NCBI RefSeq assembly: GCF_013283645.1
Contig: NZ_JABEKV010000004.1
Coordinates: 186,001 to 250,000, forward strand
Length of the DNA: 64,000 nucleotides
Reading direction: 5' to 3'
Source of the DNA: Sinorhizobium psoraleae
Lineage (GTDB): Bacteria > Pseudomonadota > Alphaproteobacteria > Rhizobiales > Rhizobiaceae
Position numbers and translations under genes: made by a program. Under the pieces are notes generated by a model. The model did not search any database. It worked only from the letters and a program-made list of their open reading frames with translations, and had not been told where the DNA came from. This document shows positions 1-13,977 of this stretch, in pieces (the first letter of the stretch is position 1; the number at the start of each line of letters is the position of its first letter).

Positions 1-304
1 CGATGAAATTCGCATGCCCTGCGACCGCTTCGTCCATCGAGTTGTCGATGACCTCGGCGAAGAGATGATGCAGCGCCTTCTCGTCCGTGCCGCCGATATA
101 CATGCCCGGACGGCGGCGCACAGGCTCCAGCCCCTCGAGCACTTCGATCGCCGAGGCGTCGTAGTCGCTGCCGTCGCTGGTCTTCGGGGCAGGGCGCGGT
201 TCTTCGCTGGCCGTGGGCGGTGCCGGCTTGCGCGAAGGCGCGTTGGCTGCCGCCGGCTTCGGCTGCGGGGGCATTGCTGAAAAGAGATCGCTGCTGTCGT
301 CCAT
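1..304 (-). CDS. parE: DNA topoisomerase IV subunit B, N-terminal part (cut by window start)
   Basis: Reading the minus strand from the ATG at 304 gives about 101 codons without a stop. A Pro/Ala-rich head of about 45 residues leads into [20 protein letters not shown] and then [14 protein letters not shown] and [10 protein letters not shown]. This is the start of the GHKL ATPase domain of the GyrB/ParE family; the Asn in EVIDNSMDE is the Mg-binding ATPase residue. ParE pairs with ParC to decatenate chromosomes. The short GMYIGGTD segment and Pro-rich head favour ParE over GyrB, but the rest of the protein lies outside the window, so GyrB is not fully excluded. It is divergent from the hydrolase at 558. 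Confidence 0.85.
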   Translation of the reverse strand, partial: MDDSSDLFSAMPPQPKPAAANAPSRKPAPPTASEEPRPAPKTSDGSDYDASAIEVLEGLEPVRRRPGMYIGGTDEKALHHLFAEVIDNSMDEAVAGHANFI

Positions 305-557
305 GGGGTCGTTCAGATCGTTCCTGTCGTCTGGCTTAGCAGAGGCCCATAGCAAGAGCTGGACGCTGCCGCCATCGTTGTGTCGCGCGAATCACCCGAA
401 TTCTGCCAGAGTCTTGCGCCAAGCGCGAACAAAAGGCGAATTTCGGTATCTCGGACAGGCAGAATACCGTAAGAGCTTGGGCTGTCTGCTTCAGTGTTGC
501 TTTGCCGACATGGCGATGGCAAGGCATGTACCGAACGAGGGAGCCCGTCGGCTGTTC
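305..557. other. divergent intergenic region, parE / hydrolase
   Basis: About 250 bases between two divergent genes. No hairpin with a T tract, no tRNA and no supportable small ORF was seen. It presumably holds both promoters, but I could not identify a convincing -35/-10 pair. Confidence 0.5.
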
Positions 558-1445
558 ATGTCCACAACTGTTTTTTCCGTCCGGCGCCTGATGGCAGGGC
601 TTCTCTTCCCGAGCCTTCTTCTTGTCGGTCTCGCCGCCGAGGCAGCGCCCCTGAAGCCATACAGGGACGAACTGTTCGGTTATCGCAATGTGCTCGAAGA
701 GACCGACGGTGGTGATTTCCGCGTCGTCGACTACCAGGAACTGCGCGATATCAACGAGCGCGACCAGATTCCGGAAAGGCGTGTCAAGCGGGCCTACGTT
801 TCCCTTGGGGTCAAAAGCGCGCAGGTCAACGAGACACTCAACCTTGGCGGACGCTCGCTCAATGTCATGCGCGTCGGTCCGGATCGCGGTGCCGCATTTA
901 CGGTGATCTTCATCCATGGTCGCGGCGGCGACCGGCGTCTCGGTGCAAACGATTTTTCCTTCGGCGGCAATTTCAACCGCCTCAAGAATCTCGCCTTTGC
1001 CAATGGCGGCACCTATTATGCTCCAAGCGTGCGGTCCTTCGATGCGGCGGGCGTCGACGATATCTCGGCATTGATCCGCTTCGCCGCCGAGCGCTCCGGC
1101 GGCCGGCCCGTCGTGCTTTCCTGTGCTTCGATGGGGAGCTTCATCTGCTGGGGCGTCGCTCGCGAACAGACGGCAGTGGCGGCGCTCGGCGGCATGATGG
1201 TCATGGGTGGCGCGACCGATCCGGAATTTGTGGGAAGCGCCGCCTATAGGGCCAGGCTGCCGGTGTTTTTCAGCCACGGCAGCCGCGACAGTGTCTATCG
1301 CGCCGAGGATCAGGTGGCGCTCTATCGCACACTCAGAGCCAGAGATTATCCGGCGCGTTTCGTGCTGTTCGAGACAGGTTCGCATGGTACACCGGTTCGG
1401 ATGACCGACTGGCGAGACGCCCTGAATTGGATTGCCAGCCGGTAG
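558..1445 (+). CDS. exported alpha/beta hydrolase of unknown substrate
   Basis: The product is 295 aa. The ATG at 558 is followed by a basic stretch and a hydrophobic signal-like segment (MAGLLFPSLLLVGLAAEAAP, about residues 12-31), so export to the periplasm is likely. The fold signature is an oxyanion strand FIHGRGGD, a nucleophile elbow LSCASMGSF (Ser in C-A-S-M-G instead of the usual G-x-S-x-G), an acid-loop FSHGSRDSV and a C-terminal GSHGT histidine. Substrate cannot be told from sequence. In-frame starts exist upstream (ATG at 513) but would put extra residues before the signal peptide. The gene ends about 30 bases before the DprE1-like gene, so the two are probably co-transcribed. Confidence 0.7.
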   Translation: MSTTVFSVRRLMAGLLFPSLLLVGLAAEAAPLKPYRDELFGYRNVLEETDGGDFRVVDYQELRDINERDQIPERRVKRAYVSLGVKSAQVNETLNLGGRSLNVMRVGPDRGAAFTVIFIHGRGGDRRLGANDFSFGGNFNRLKNLAFANGGTYYAPSVRSFDAAGVDDISALIRFAAERSGGRPVVLSCASMGSFICWGVAREQTAVAALGGMMVMGGATDPEFVGSAAYRARLPVFFSHGSRDSVYRAEDQVALYRTLRARDYPARFVLFETGSHGTPVRMTDWRDALNWIASR

Positions 1446-1474
1446 AGGACGTCTTGAAGCGGACCGCAACAAAG

Positions 1475-2791
1475 ATGAACGCGTTCGAACGTTCGGGACG
1501 TATCGAGGACTGGCCGCGCCGGGCCGTGTCTCCGGACGACTATGAGGATCAGGTTGGCTCGATTGAACCGATGGCATACCTGCCGTTCGGCAACGGCCTC
1601 AGCTACGGTGACTGCTGCCGCAACAATCGCGGAACTCTTATCGACAGCGCGAGGCACAACCGCATCCTGGCATTCGATCCGGGAACGGGCCTGATCTCCT
1701 GCGAAGGCGGCGTCACGCTCCACGACATCCTTCTTCGGGCGATCCCCCACCGCTTCTTCCCGCCAGTCACGCCCGGCACCGCATTTGCGACGGTCGCCGG
1801 TGCCGTCGCCACGGACGTGCATGGCAAGAATCATCATGCCCGCGGCACCTTCGGCAATCACGTCCAACGCCTGACCCTGTTGCGGTCCAACGGCGAGCGT
1901 TTGGTTTGTTCAGTGAACGAAAACGCCGAACTCTTTGCCGCCACGATTGGCGGCATGGGGCTGACGGGACTGATCCTAACCGTCGATCTTCGGCTGATGA
2001 AGGTGCCGTCGCCGCATGTCCAGCAGCATGCAATCCGCTTCGGCAATCTCGATGAATATTTCGCTCTCGCCGAGCGCATCGATGAAGAACATGAATACTC
2101 CATCGCCTGGATCGATCAGCTTGCGACCGGGCGCCGGATGGGCCGGGGCGTCTTTCTAGCCGGCGATCATGCGGATGGATCCTGCGAATTCCCGGACATT
2201 CCCAAGAAATCGCGGTTTCCCGTACCCTTCTCCCTGCCGTTCAATCCCCTGAACACGATTACACTGAGAACTCTGAACGAATACCGCTTTCGTCGGGAAA
2301 GGGCCGTCGAGACCGTTTCGACGATGAAATGGACCTCCTACTTCTATCCGCAGGATGCGATCGGCGACTGGAATCGGCTCTATGGTCCGAGAGGACCGTG
2401 CCAGCATCAAAGCGTCTATCCCACCGAGAATGCACCGGAGATCACCGCGCGACTATTGGAGACGGCGCGCCGCGCCGGGCATGCTTCCGTTCAGACGGTG
2501 CTAAGGCGCTTTGGCGACATTGTCCCTCGCGGCCTTCTTTCCTTCGCACGGCCGGGTTTTGCTTTGACTTTGGATTTTGCCGATCAGGGTGACGCAACGG
2601 CGAAGTTACTGGATGCCCTCGACCGCATCGTCATGGACGCTGGAGGCTCTGTAAATCCATGCAACGACACTCGCATGAGCCCGGAAATCTTCGAAGCGTC
2701 GTTCCCCTCATGGGAAAGACTCGAAAAGCTGCGCGATCCGGCTATGGTTTCTGACTTCTGGCGGCGCACCGCACTGGCCTTGAAAAGATAA
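1475..2791 (+). CDS. DprE1-like FAD-linked oxidase
   Basis: The product is 438 aa. The N-terminal half is a p-cresol methylhydroxylase/vanillyl-alcohol-oxidase type FAD domain: PFGNGLSYGD (about residues 38-47), then TPGTAFATVAGAVATDVHGK, HHARGTFGNHV and an IGGMGLTG loop. The DVHGKNHH...GSFGNHV-like block is the hallmark of DprE1, the oxidase that with DprE2 epimerises decaprenylphosphoryl-ribose to arabinose in mycobacteria. Related plant and bacterial aldonolactone oxidases share the fold but usually not this block. No DprE2-like reductase lies adjacent. The ATG at 1475 was chosen because a start at 1427 would overlap the preceding gene. It converges on the YceI gene with a 14-base gap. The substrate in this organism is unknown. 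Confidence 0.7.
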   Translation: MNAFERSGRIEDWPRRAVSPDDYEDQVGSIEPMAYLPFGNGLSYGDCCRNNRGTLIDSARHNRILAFDPGTGLISCEGGVTLHDILLRAIPHRFFPPVTPGTAFATVAGAVATDVHGKNHHARGTFGNHVQRLTLLRSNGERLVCSVNENAELFAATIGGMGLTGLILTVDLRLMKVPSPHVQQHAIRFGNLDEYFALAERIDEEHEYSIAWIDQLATGRRMGRGVFLAGDHADGSCEFPDIPKKSRFPVPFSLPFNPLNTITLRTLNEYRFRRERAVETVSTMKWTSYFYPQDAIGDWNRLYGPRGPCQHQSVYPTENAPEITARLLETARRAGHASVQTVLRRFGDIVPRGLLSFARPGFALTLDFADQGDATAKLLDALDRIVMDAGGSVNPCNDTRMSPEIFEASFPSWERLEKLRDPAMVSDFWRRTALALKR

Positions 2792-2805
2792 GGGCAGGGC
2801 GGCCT

Positions 2806-3399
2806 TCATCTCCTTTGCCCGATTATTCTCATGTCGAACTCGACCACATTGGAATAGATCGGCGTGCCGACGTCCATGCCATAGGGTGAACGGCGGATGC
2901 TGCCACGGATGGTGAAGGAGATCGAGCGCCTGTTCCAATCGATGAGCGTAACCGCAAAGCGCTCCTTGCGTGTCTTGCCGCGTGCCGTCAGCGCACCTTC
3001 GATCGTTGCAGTGGCAGGCCCCGTTTGCCTGACGCGGGTCGAACGGAAGGTCACGGTTTGAAAGTTTGCCGCATCGAAAACAGCACTGGAACGCAGGAAA
3101 TCCTCCACCCGCCGCTCGCTCGCCCTCACGCTTTCCGGGTAAAGCGTGAACTCGACGGAGGAGCGCTCGATATTGCCGCCATCGATACGGAAGCCGCCGG
3201 AGAACTTGGCGAATCTGCCGGCGATGCCGCCACCGCCGCCAACCTGCCCAACGCTGAACCGGATGCTCGAAGAACTGGCGATACGGTAGCTTCCGGCGGC
3301 GTCCGCAAGTGCCGGTGCCTGGGCGTTTGCCGCTGATGTTGAGAATATGAAGGCGATGTACACCGTCGCTTTTACCGCCGAATTGATCGTAACCGTCAT
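2806..3399 (-). CDS. YceI family periplasmic protein
   Basis: The product is 197 aa with a signal peptide (hydrophobic core about residues 8-24, cleavage near ANA-QAP). The body is the YceI lipid-binding beta barrel: AGSYRIASSSSIRFSVGQVG, then FAKFSGGFRID, VEFTLYPESV and the closing NVVEFDMRIIG. YceI proteins are thought to bind polyisoprenoid or quinone-like lipids. The gene starts three bases after the cytochrome b561 stop, so the two form an operon, a pairing often seen in Proteobacteria. The ligand is not known. Confidence 0.85.
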   Translation of the reverse strand: MTVTINSAVKATVYIAFIFSTSAANAQAPALADAAGSYRIASSSSIRFSVGQVGGGGGIAGRFAKFSGGFRIDGGNIERSSVEFTLYPESVRASERRVEDFLRSSAVFDAANFQTVTFRSTRVRQTGPATATIEGALTARGKTRKERFAVTLIDWNRRSISFTIRGSIRRSPYGMDVGTPIYSNVVEFDMRIIGQRR

Positions 3400-3402
3400 C
3401 GA

Positions 3403-4029
3403 TCATTTCCTCTCTACAGCCGCGTCGTCGCGCTTTCGCGCGCTGGTGCCGCCCGAGCCCGCGCCAACTGGGCGAACTCCCGGGCGGAGCATTCGTGTAA
3501 GCACCTCGTCACCTCGCTTGAAATGGTGGAAGAGCGCCGCAGCAGCGTGGATCGCGACTAGGGCCAGCGTCACATAGGCAAGCAGCGCATGGGCGAAGGT
3601 CCAGAAATTTTCCGAAGTCTCCGATCTCGCCAGCGGCAGATGCGGAATGACGATCATGTTGAAAAAGAAGCTCGGAATGTTCAGCGTCGACGCAGAGGCG
3701 ACCGCCCAACCGGCAAACGGCACGACGATCGCAAGGACGATCAGAGTGTCATGTGTCAGGCGAGCGGCCTTGCGTTCGAGCGGGCTGACGCTCGCGGGCG
3801 GCGATGGGGTTCGTTCGACGAGCCACCAGATCGCACGGATGAGGGCAAGCCCGAGCGCGGCGAAGCCGAACGATTTGTGCCATTGATAGAGCGCGAACTG
3901 TAGCGCCGGATCGATCCCGGTGCGTCGCATGATGAAGCCGAGCAAAAGCAACCCGAGGATCAGCAATCCAATCGTCCAATGCAGCACGATTGTCACCAAT
4001 CCGAATCGGGTCTCGCTGTTGCGCAACAT
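3403..4029 (-). CDS. cytochrome b561 family membrane protein
   Basis: The product is 208 aa. The start is the ATG at 4029, preceded by GGAGG; an in-frame start at 4092 has no such site. The sequence opens FGLVTIVLHWTIGLLILGLL, with the first haem-ligand His in VLHW. It has four membrane segments (about residues 13-32, 45-65, 93-110 and 145-165) with further candidate ligand histidines in YQWHKSFG, FAHALLAY and AIHAAAALFHH. It is a di-haem b-type quinol-oxidising family used to move electrons across the inner membrane. It is the first gene of the two-gene operon with yceI. The C-terminal tail (about 25 residues) is charged. Confidence 0.85.
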   Translation of the reverse strand: MLRNSETRFGLVTIVLHWTIGLLILGLLLLGFIMRRTGIDPALQFALYQWHKSFGFAALGLALIRAIWWLVERTPSPPASVSPLERKAARLTHDTLIVLAIVVPFAGWAVASASTLNIPSFFFNMIVIPHLPLARSETSENFWTFAHALLAYVTLALVAIHAAAALFHHFKRGDEVLTRMLRPGVRPVGAGSGGTSARKRDDAAVERK

Positions 4030-4305
4030 CGCAACCTCCGGGCATCCAGGTCGCAATTCTTTCTGCCGGCCGGTGCACCGCATGAGACGCATGACGCCCC
4101 GTTTTTATTCGTTGGCGATGCCGCAAAATCGGTTCGCGACAGTGCGGCAAAGGCGCGCCGAACACTTCGGGGCAGCAGAGAATATGTCTCCGGCCGGGTG
4201 CGGGATCGTCGGCAGTACCGGATTATTCCGGACGAAGCGCTTTTTTTTGCCCCCGCGATTTGCTAGGCCGCTAGCCGGAAAAGAGACCCGACCCGGAGGA
4301 ATTTC
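4030..4305. other. divergent intergenic region, cytochrome b561 / tpiA
   Basis: This stretch of 276 bases between divergent genes contains a small perfect inverted repeat (CCGGA-TTAT-TCCGG near 4218-4231) and, about ten bases on, a run of eight T on the plus strand. The pair resembles a weak terminator or leader structure ahead of tpiA, but no gene reads into it from the left. tpiA has a GGAGG ribosome-binding site ending about six bases before its ATG. Confidence 0.4.
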
Positions 4306-5076
4306 ATGACGCCCGATATCCGCCCGCTCGTTGCCGGAAACTGGAAGATGAATGGAACACGTGCCTCGCTCGACCAGATCAAGGCGATGGCCGAGGGCGT
4401 CAAGGGCGGTCTGTCCGAAAAGGTGGAAACGCTGATCTGCCCGCCGGCAACATTGCTCTACGTCGCCACCGCCCTTTGCGACGACAGTCCACTGATGATC
4501 GGCGGGCAGGATTGCCACCAGAAACAGTCCGGCGCCCACACGGGAGACGTCTCGGCCGAGATGATCGCCGACTGCTTCGGCACCCATGTCATCGTCGGTC
4601 ATTCCGAACGCCGCACCGACCACGCCGAGAGTGACGCGCTGGTGCGCGCCAAGACGGAAGCCGCTCATGCCGCCGGCCTCGTTGCCATCGTCTGCATCGG
4701 CGAAACCGGCGATGAGCGCAAGGGCGGCAAGACGCTCGATGTCCTGAAGCGCCAGCTCGTAGAAAGCCTGCCGGATGGCGCGACCGCGGAGAACACGGTG
4801 ATTGCCTACGAGCCTGTCTGGGCGATCGGCACCGGCCTCACACCGACAGCATCGGACGTAGAGGAGGCGCATGCTTTCATGCGCAGCGAACTGGTCTCGC
4901 GCTTCGCGGCTGCAGGCGGCAAGATGCGCATTCTCTATGGCGGCTCCGTCAAGCCCGGGAATGCCAAGGAACTGATGGGCGTCGCAAACGTGGACGGTGC
5001 CCTGATCGGCGGCGCAAGCTTGAAAGCGGAAGACTTCCTCGCCATCTACGGGGCATATAAAGAATTGACAGCCTGA
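4306..5076 (+). CDS. tpiA: triosephosphate isomerase
   Basis: The product is 256 aa, the normal size. It interconverts dihydroxyacetone phosphate and glyceraldehyde 3-phosphate in the cytosol. The active-site residues are all present: Lys14 in GNWKMNG, His99 in VIVGHSERR, Glu169 in [11 protein letters not shown], and the phosphate-binding [11 protein letters not shown] near the C-terminus. A strong GGAGG precedes the ATG. It stands alone, followed about 130 bases later by secG; a tpiA-secG neighbourhood is common because secG often follows tpiA. Confidence 0.97.
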   Translation: MTPDIRPLVAGNWKMNGTRASLDQIKAMAEGVKGGLSEKVETLICPPATLLYVATALCDDSPLMIGGQDCHQKQSGAHTGDVSAEMIADCFGTHVIVGHSERRTDHAESDALVRAKTEAAHAAGLVAIVCIGETGDERKGGKTLDVLKRQLVESLPDGATAENTVIAYEPVWAIGTGLTPTASDVEEAHAFMRSELVSRFAAAGGKMRILYGGSVKPGNAKELMGVANVDGALIGGASLKAEDFLAIYGAYKELTA

Positions 5077-5205
5077 TTGTTCCTCCGCGCGGGCGGGGGG
5101 TTGGAATAGCCGGCGGCTTGGTATAAAGAGGCGCCAACTTGCGCCCGGCCATGTGTTTCGCGCCGGGTTTGATTCGTGTGCCCAAGAGGGCAGGACTGGA
5201 AGCTG

Positions 5206-7454
<2,249 letters not shown>

Positions 7455-7483
7455 CGGGGCCTTCTCAGACTGTCGTTTCTTTT

Positions 7484-7519
7484 GCGGCCGGCCATCACGG
7501 ACCGGCCGCTTCCGTTTTT
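7484..7519 (+). terminator. rho-independent terminator of pyrG
   Basis: Stem GCGGCCGG / CCGGCCGC (8 perfect pairs) around a 10-base loop, then TTCCGTTTTT. It lies about 30 bases after the pyrG stop. Confidence 0.8.
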
Positions 7520-7641
7520 CGGGCGGCATGGTGCGTCGCCGCCAAATCCTCCATCGTCCAGCGTCCGTCTGATCGGGCCATGCTTGCAATCGGCCGGCAA
7601 AAGTTGCAAACAGCGACGAACCGGCCATCAGGGAACACGCC

Positions 7642-8532
7642 ATGAGCTTATCCAAGCGCACCACCCGCCCGCTCGATCATCTCGTGCTGCCGGTGGCCGA
7701 GCTTGCGCAGGCGAGACGGCGCTTGAGCGATCTCGGCTTTGTGGTTGCCGACGATGCGCGCCATCCCTTCGGCACGGAGAATGCGTGCGTCTTCTTCGCC
7801 GATAACACCTATCTGGAACCGCTTGCCATCGCCTCGCGCGAGGAGTGCGAGGCCGCGGCGCTCGCCGGCAACGTCTTTGTCGCCCGTGACCAGGCATTCC
7901 GCTTCCGTCAAGGCCCGGAAGGGATGTCGGCGATCGTTGTCGGAACCTCCGATGCCGCGACCGATCACATGCGTTTCCGCGCGAGTGGCGTTTCTGGCGG
8001 CGACATGCTGGAATTCTCGCGGCCGATGCGGTTGCCGGACGGCCGTGAAGGCCTCGGCTCCTTCCGGCTGGCATTTGCCGCGGATCTGCGTTCCCCGGAT
8101 TTCTTCCTCTTCAGTTGTCAGCGCATTCGCGCGCTGCCGGTCGAGCAGACCGCCCTTCACCGTCATGAGAACGGTGTGCTCGGCATTGCCGAGGTGGTGT
8201 TGTCGGAGCCAAATCCCACCGACTTCCAGTATCTGCTGCAGGAAGGCGTCGATGACCGCGAGGTTTCGGCCCACTCCTTCGGCATGGACATTCAAACGGG
8301 CAATGCCAAGCTTTCGGTGCTCAACGCTGCCGGAATGGAGGCCTTTTTCGGCCGTTCCGTCCGCAGTGCCGAGCGCGGCCTGCGAGGGCGCGCCGTCGTG
8401 TTTCGTGTCGCTGACCTCGAAGCGACGCGCGCGCTCTTTGCCAAGAACGATATCGAATTTGCAGAAATGGGCGGACGTCTCATTGTCCCGGAAGCGCCGG
8501 GGCAAGGGGTGATTTTCGCATTTGGAGTGTGA
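7642..8532 (+). CDS. VOC (glyoxalase-like) family protein
   Basis: The product is 296 aa. The opening [20 protein letters not shown] with a metal-type His in LDHLVL, and [20 protein letters not shown], fit a glyoxalase-like vicinal-oxygen-chelate domain. The second half (from about residue 165) repeats the fold more weakly, ending [19 protein letters not shown]. The reaction is unknown. Its stop codon overlaps the first kdsA ATG (TGATG), so the two are translationally coupled, yet no link to Kdo synthesis is evident. Confidence 0.75.
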   Translation: MSLSKRTTRPLDHLVLPVAELAQARRRLSDLGFVVADDARHPFGTENACVFFADNTYLEPLAIASREECEAAALAGNVFVARDQAFRFRQGPEGMSAIVVGTSDAATDHMRFRASGVSGGDMLEFSRPMRLPDGREGLGSFRLAFAADLRSPDFFLFSCQRIRALPVEQTALHRHENGVLGIAEVVLSEPNPTDFQYLLQEGVDDREVSAHSFGMDIQTGNAKLSVLNAAGMEAFFGRSVRSAERGLRGRAVVFRVADLEATRALFAKNDIEFAEMGGRLIVPEAPGQGVIFAFGV

Positions 8533-9374
8533 TGATGGAAACGAATGCCAGGGTTGTCGTCGGCGAGGGTGCCGGCCAGGTGGTCTTTTCGCAGAAGGAG
8601 CGGCTGGCGTTGATCGCTGGCCCCTGCCAGATGGAGAGCCGCGATCATGCCTTCATGATGGCCGGAAAGCTCGTCGAGCTTTGCAAGTCGCTGGGGCTCG
8701 GCCTCGTCTACAAGTCTTCCTTCGACAAGGCGAACCGCACCTCGCTCTCCGGCAAGCGCGGCATCGGCCTCGACAATGCGCTGGATATTTTCGCGGACCT
8801 CAAGAAGGAGTTCGGCTTTCCGGTGCTGACCGACATTCACACCGAAGAGCAATGCGCGATCGTCGCGGAGACGGTCGACATCCTGCAGATCCCGGCCTTT
8901 CTGTCGCGCCAGACCGACCTGCTCGTCGCGGCCGCCAAGACCGGGCGCGCGATCAACGTCAAGAAGGGCCAGTTCCTCGCGCCCTGGGATATGAAGAACG
9001 TGCTCGCCAAGTTCACGATGAGCGGCAATCCGAATGTTCTTCTGTGTGAGCGTGGCGCCTCCTTCGGTTACAACACACTGGTTTCCGACATGCGTTCGCT
9101 GCCGATCATGGCCGCGCTGGGTGCGCCGGTGATCTTTGACGCCACGCATTCCGTGCAGCAGCCGGGCGGACAGGGCGGCTCCACCGGCGGCCAGCGCGAG
9201 TTCGTTGAAACCTTGGCGCGCGCCGCTGTTGCTGTCGGCGTCGCCGGCCTCTTCATCGAGACGCACGAAGATCCAGACAACGCGCCTTCGGATGGCCCCA
9301 ATATGGTGCACCTGAAGGACATGCCGCGGCTTCTTGAAAAGCTGCTTGCCTTCGACGCGATTGCCAAGGCCTGA
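8532..9374 (+). CDS. kdsA: 3-deoxy-8-phosphooctulonate (Kdo-8-P) synthase
   Basis: The product is 280 aa. It condenses arabinose 5-phosphate with phosphoenolpyruvate to give Kdo-8-P, the precursor of the inner-core sugar of lipopolysaccharide. Family landmarks are [14 protein letters not shown] (about residues 27-40), [54 protein letters not shown] and [12 protein letters not shown]. Three start codons lie in frame within seven bases (GTG 8529, ATG 8532, ATG 8535). The one overlapping the upstream stop is reported; the exact choice changes only one or two residues. Confidence 0.96.
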   Translation: MMETNARVVVGEGAGQVVFSQKERLALIAGPCQMESRDHAFMMAGKLVELCKSLGLGLVYKSSFDKANRTSLSGKRGIGLDNALDIFADLKKEFGFPVLTDIHTEEQCAIVAETVDILQIPAFLSRQTDLLVAAAKTGRAINVKKGQFLAPWDMKNVLAKFTMSGNPNVLLCERGASFGYNTLVSDMRSLPIMAALGAPVIFDATHSVQQPGGQGGSTGGQREFVETLARAAVAVGVAGLFIETHEDPDNAPSDGPNMVHLKDMPRLLEKLLAFDAIAKA

Positions 9375-9408
9375 GCTGCCCTGGCCTTCGTGAAATTTTC
9401 ATGAACCG

Positions 9409-9450
9409 CAATGGCGCTTCGGCATTTGCATCCTTCGCGCCATTGTAATT
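9409..9450 (+). terminator. possible terminator of kdsA
   Basis: Perfect 9-base inverted repeat CAATGGCGC / GCGCCATTG with a 19-base loop, followed by TAATTTCG. The long loop and weak T run make termination uncertain. Confidence 0.4.
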
Positions 9451-9467
9451 TCGAGGCCATGAATTAA

Positions 9468-10784
<1,317 letters not shown>

Positions 10785-10803
10785 ATAAGTCCGGCCCCGA
10801 CGC

Positions 10804-10920
10804 CGCCCCTGATCCGCCTGCCGGCACCTTTTCCCCGCAGGCGGGGAGAAGGGACAAGCGGATAGCTCGGCGGCCGAAGTTCCCTCTTCCTGCATTCGCG
10901 GGGAGGGCACGGTGAGGGCG
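10804..10920. repeat. rhizobial dispersed intergenic palindrome (RIME-like)
   Basis: About 115 bases with imperfect outer symmetry: it begins CCCCTGATCCGCCTGCC and ends GGGAGGGCACGGTGAGGG. Near the left end is a perfect internal palindrome, CCCCGCAGGCGGGG (with TTTT and AGAAGGG flanks). This layout resembles the intergenic mosaic elements (RIME type) scattered through Rhizobium and Sinorhizobium genomes. Identification is from memory of the family; no second copy lies in this window. Confidence 0.6.
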
Positions 10921-10956
10921 AATCCCGCGCCAAACTTCGCGATCTGTTAATTTCGA

Positions 10957-10990
10957 CCCGTCTGCCTCACGGCAGGCGGGTTTCGTTTTT
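10957..10990 (+). terminator. rho-independent terminator downstream of eno
   Basis: Ten-pair stem CCCGTCTGCC / GGCAGGCGGG (one G-T pair) with a TCAC loop, then TTTCGTTTTT. It lies beyond the dispersed repeat, about 170 bases after eno. Confidence 0.85.
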
Positions 10991-11066
10991 CCTGCCATTC
11001 ATGGTCAACGGTCGGTTAATCAATCGACGTTAGTCTCGTCTTGTATTGCGTATCAGGGCATGGATC

Positions 11067-11387
11067 ATGTGGACACGACATCACAAGAAACGGAGATTGG
11101 GGCGGCTGGTGGTGCCGCTCATGGCGGTCGCGTTTCTTTCCTATTTCGGCTATCATTCGATCCACGGAGGATACGGCCTGAGAGCGACAGAGGAGTTCGA
11201 CCGACAGATCGCCGTGCGGCAAGCCCGATTGGATGAACTGACCCATCAGCGAAAAATCCTCGAAAAGGAGGTCGAGCTGATGAGCGACGGTTCGCTGGAA
11301 CGAGATATGCTGGATGAGAAGGCTCGCCTCGCGCTCAACATGTCGCGGAGCGATGAGATTGTTATTTTTCATCGCGGGCAGAATTAA
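11067..11387 (+). CDS. FtsB/DivIC-like septum formation initiator
   Basis: The product is 106 aa. A short basic N-terminus (WTRHHKKRRLGR) precedes one membrane helix (about residues 15-33). A predicted coiled coil follows (about residues 43-80, with leucines in LDELTHQRKILEKEVELM), then MLDEKARLALNMSRSDEIVI. This single-pass, coiled-coil architecture is the FtsB/DivIC family that bridges FtsL and FtsQ in the divisome. Its place between eno and pdhA also matches rhizobia. The ATG at 11067 is preferred over an in-frame TTG at 11046. Divisome function is inferred from the family. Confidence 0.8.
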   Translation: MWTRHHKKRRLGRLVVPLMAVAFLSYFGYHSIHGGYGLRATEEFDRQIAVRQARLDELTHQRKILEKEVELMSDGSLERDMLDEKARLALNMSRSDEIVIFHRGQN

Positions 11388-11393
11388 CCTAAA

Positions 11394-11420
11394 TTGAGTT
11401 AATTGGAAATTCTCTATAAA
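11394..11420 (+). promoter_or_regulatory. candidate pdhA promoter in an A+T-rich leader
   Basis: The 130 bases before pdhA are strikingly A+T-rich compared with the surroundings. TTGAGT (11394-11399) and TATAAA (11415-11420) are separated by 15 bases, shorter than ideal. Downstream, GCCAT-GCAAAT-ATGGC (about 11448-11463) forms an inverted repeat that could be an operator. Both assignments are inference. Confidence 0.35.
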
Positions 11421-11524
11421 AATCAAATAATTACTCAGAATAATAGCCATGCAAATATGGCATTGCTGTGTCGCTCTTCTTTCCCTATGGTAGCCGGCAA
11501 AGGCTAACCATTTGGGAGGAATGA

Positions 11525-12571
11525 ATGGCTCCGCGAAAAACCGCGTCCGTCTCCAGCCGCAAGACCGCTGCCAAGTCCGCAAAAAAGGATTTCGCCGGCG
11601 GCACCATCGCCGAATTCTCCAAGGAAGATGATCTCAAAGCCTACCGCGAAATGCTGCTGATCCGGCGTTTCGAGGAAAAGGCCGGCCAGCTTTACGGTAT
11701 GGGCTTCATCGGCGGCTTCTGTCACCTCTATATCGGTCAGGAAGCCGTCGTGGTCGGCATGCAGTTGGCGCTCAAGGAAGGTGATCAGGTCATCACCGGT
11801 TACCGTGATCACGGCCATATGCTCGCTTGCGGGATGAGTGCGCGCGGCGTGATGGCGGAACTGACTGGCCGTCGCGGCGGCCTTTCCAAAGGGAAAGGCG
11901 GCTCGATGCACATGTTCTCTAAGGAAAAGCATTTCTATGGCGGCCACGGCATCGTTGGCGCGCAGGTCTCGCTCGGCACCGGTCTTGCCTTCGCAAACAA
12001 GTACCGCGGCAATGACAATGTCAGCCTCGCCTATTTCGGCGATGGTGCCGCCAACCAGGGGCAGGTCTATGAGAGCTTCAACATGGCTGCTCTCTGGAAG
12101 CTGCCGGTGATCTACATCGTCGAGAACAACCGCTACGCCATGGGCACGTCCGTGTCCCGCGCATCGGCGCAAACCGACTTCTCGCAGCGCGGCGCGTCCT
12201 TCGGCATTCCCGGTTATCAGGTCGACGGCATGGATGTTCGCGCGGTCAAGGCGGCAGCCGATGAAGCCGTTCAATATTGCCGTTCCGGCAAGGGGCCGAT
12301 CATCCTCGAGATGCTGACCTATCGCTATCGCGGCCACTCCATGTCCGACCCGGCGAAGTACCGGTCGAAGGACGAAGTGCAGAAGATGCGCTCCGAGCAT
12401 GACCCGATTGAGCAGGTAAAGGCCCGGCTTACCGAAAAGGGCTGGGCGAGCGAGGACGAGCTGAAGCAGATCGACAAGGATGTTCGCGACATCGTTGCGG
12501 ATAGCGCCGATTTTGCTCAGTCTGATCCGGAGCCGGATGTATCCGAGCTCTACACCGACATCCTGCTTTGA
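11525..12571 (+). CDS. pdhA: pyruvate dehydrogenase E1 component, alpha subunit
   Basis: The product is 348 aa, with a Lys/Ser/Ala-rich head of about 22 residues before the conserved core. The thiamine-pyrophosphate motif is [20 protein letters not shown], ending in the characteristic [10 protein letters not shown]. The phosphorylation-loop equivalent [16 protein letters not shown] is present. E1 alpha and beta decarboxylate pyruvate and reductively acetylate the lipoyl groups. GGGAGG precedes the ATG. It is the first gene of pdhA-pdhB-pdhC; pdhB starts 17 bases after its stop. The separate alpha and beta E1 subunits are the alphaproteobacterial and mitochondrial type, unlike the single-chain AceE of E. 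coli. Confidence 0.97.
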   Translation: MAPRKTASVSSRKTAAKSAKKDFAGGTIAEFSKEDDLKAYREMLLIRRFEEKAGQLYGMGFIGGFCHLYIGQEAVVVGMQLALKEGDQVITGYRDHGHMLACGMSARGVMAELTGRRGGLSKGKGGSMHMFSKEKHFYGGHGIVGAQVSLGTGLAFANKYRGNDNVSLAYFGDGAANQGQVYESFNMAALWKLPVIYIVENNRYAMGTSVSRASAQTDFSQRGASFGIPGYQVDGMDVRAVKAAADEAVQYCRSGKGPIILEMLTYRYRGHSMSDPAKYRSKDEVQKMRSEHDPIEQVKARLTEKGWASEDELKQIDKDVRDIVADSADFAQSDPEPDVSELYTDILL

Positions 12572-12588
12572 TCCGGGGAGGGACAATC

Positions 12589-13962
<1,374 letters not shown>

Positions 13963-13977
13963 GGGGAGGGCGCTTCG

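Noticed and set aside
4218-4247. Possible terminator before tpiA (inverted repeat plus eight T)
   Set aside because: No gene reads into it from the left on the plus strand, so it was only noted as part of the intergenic region.
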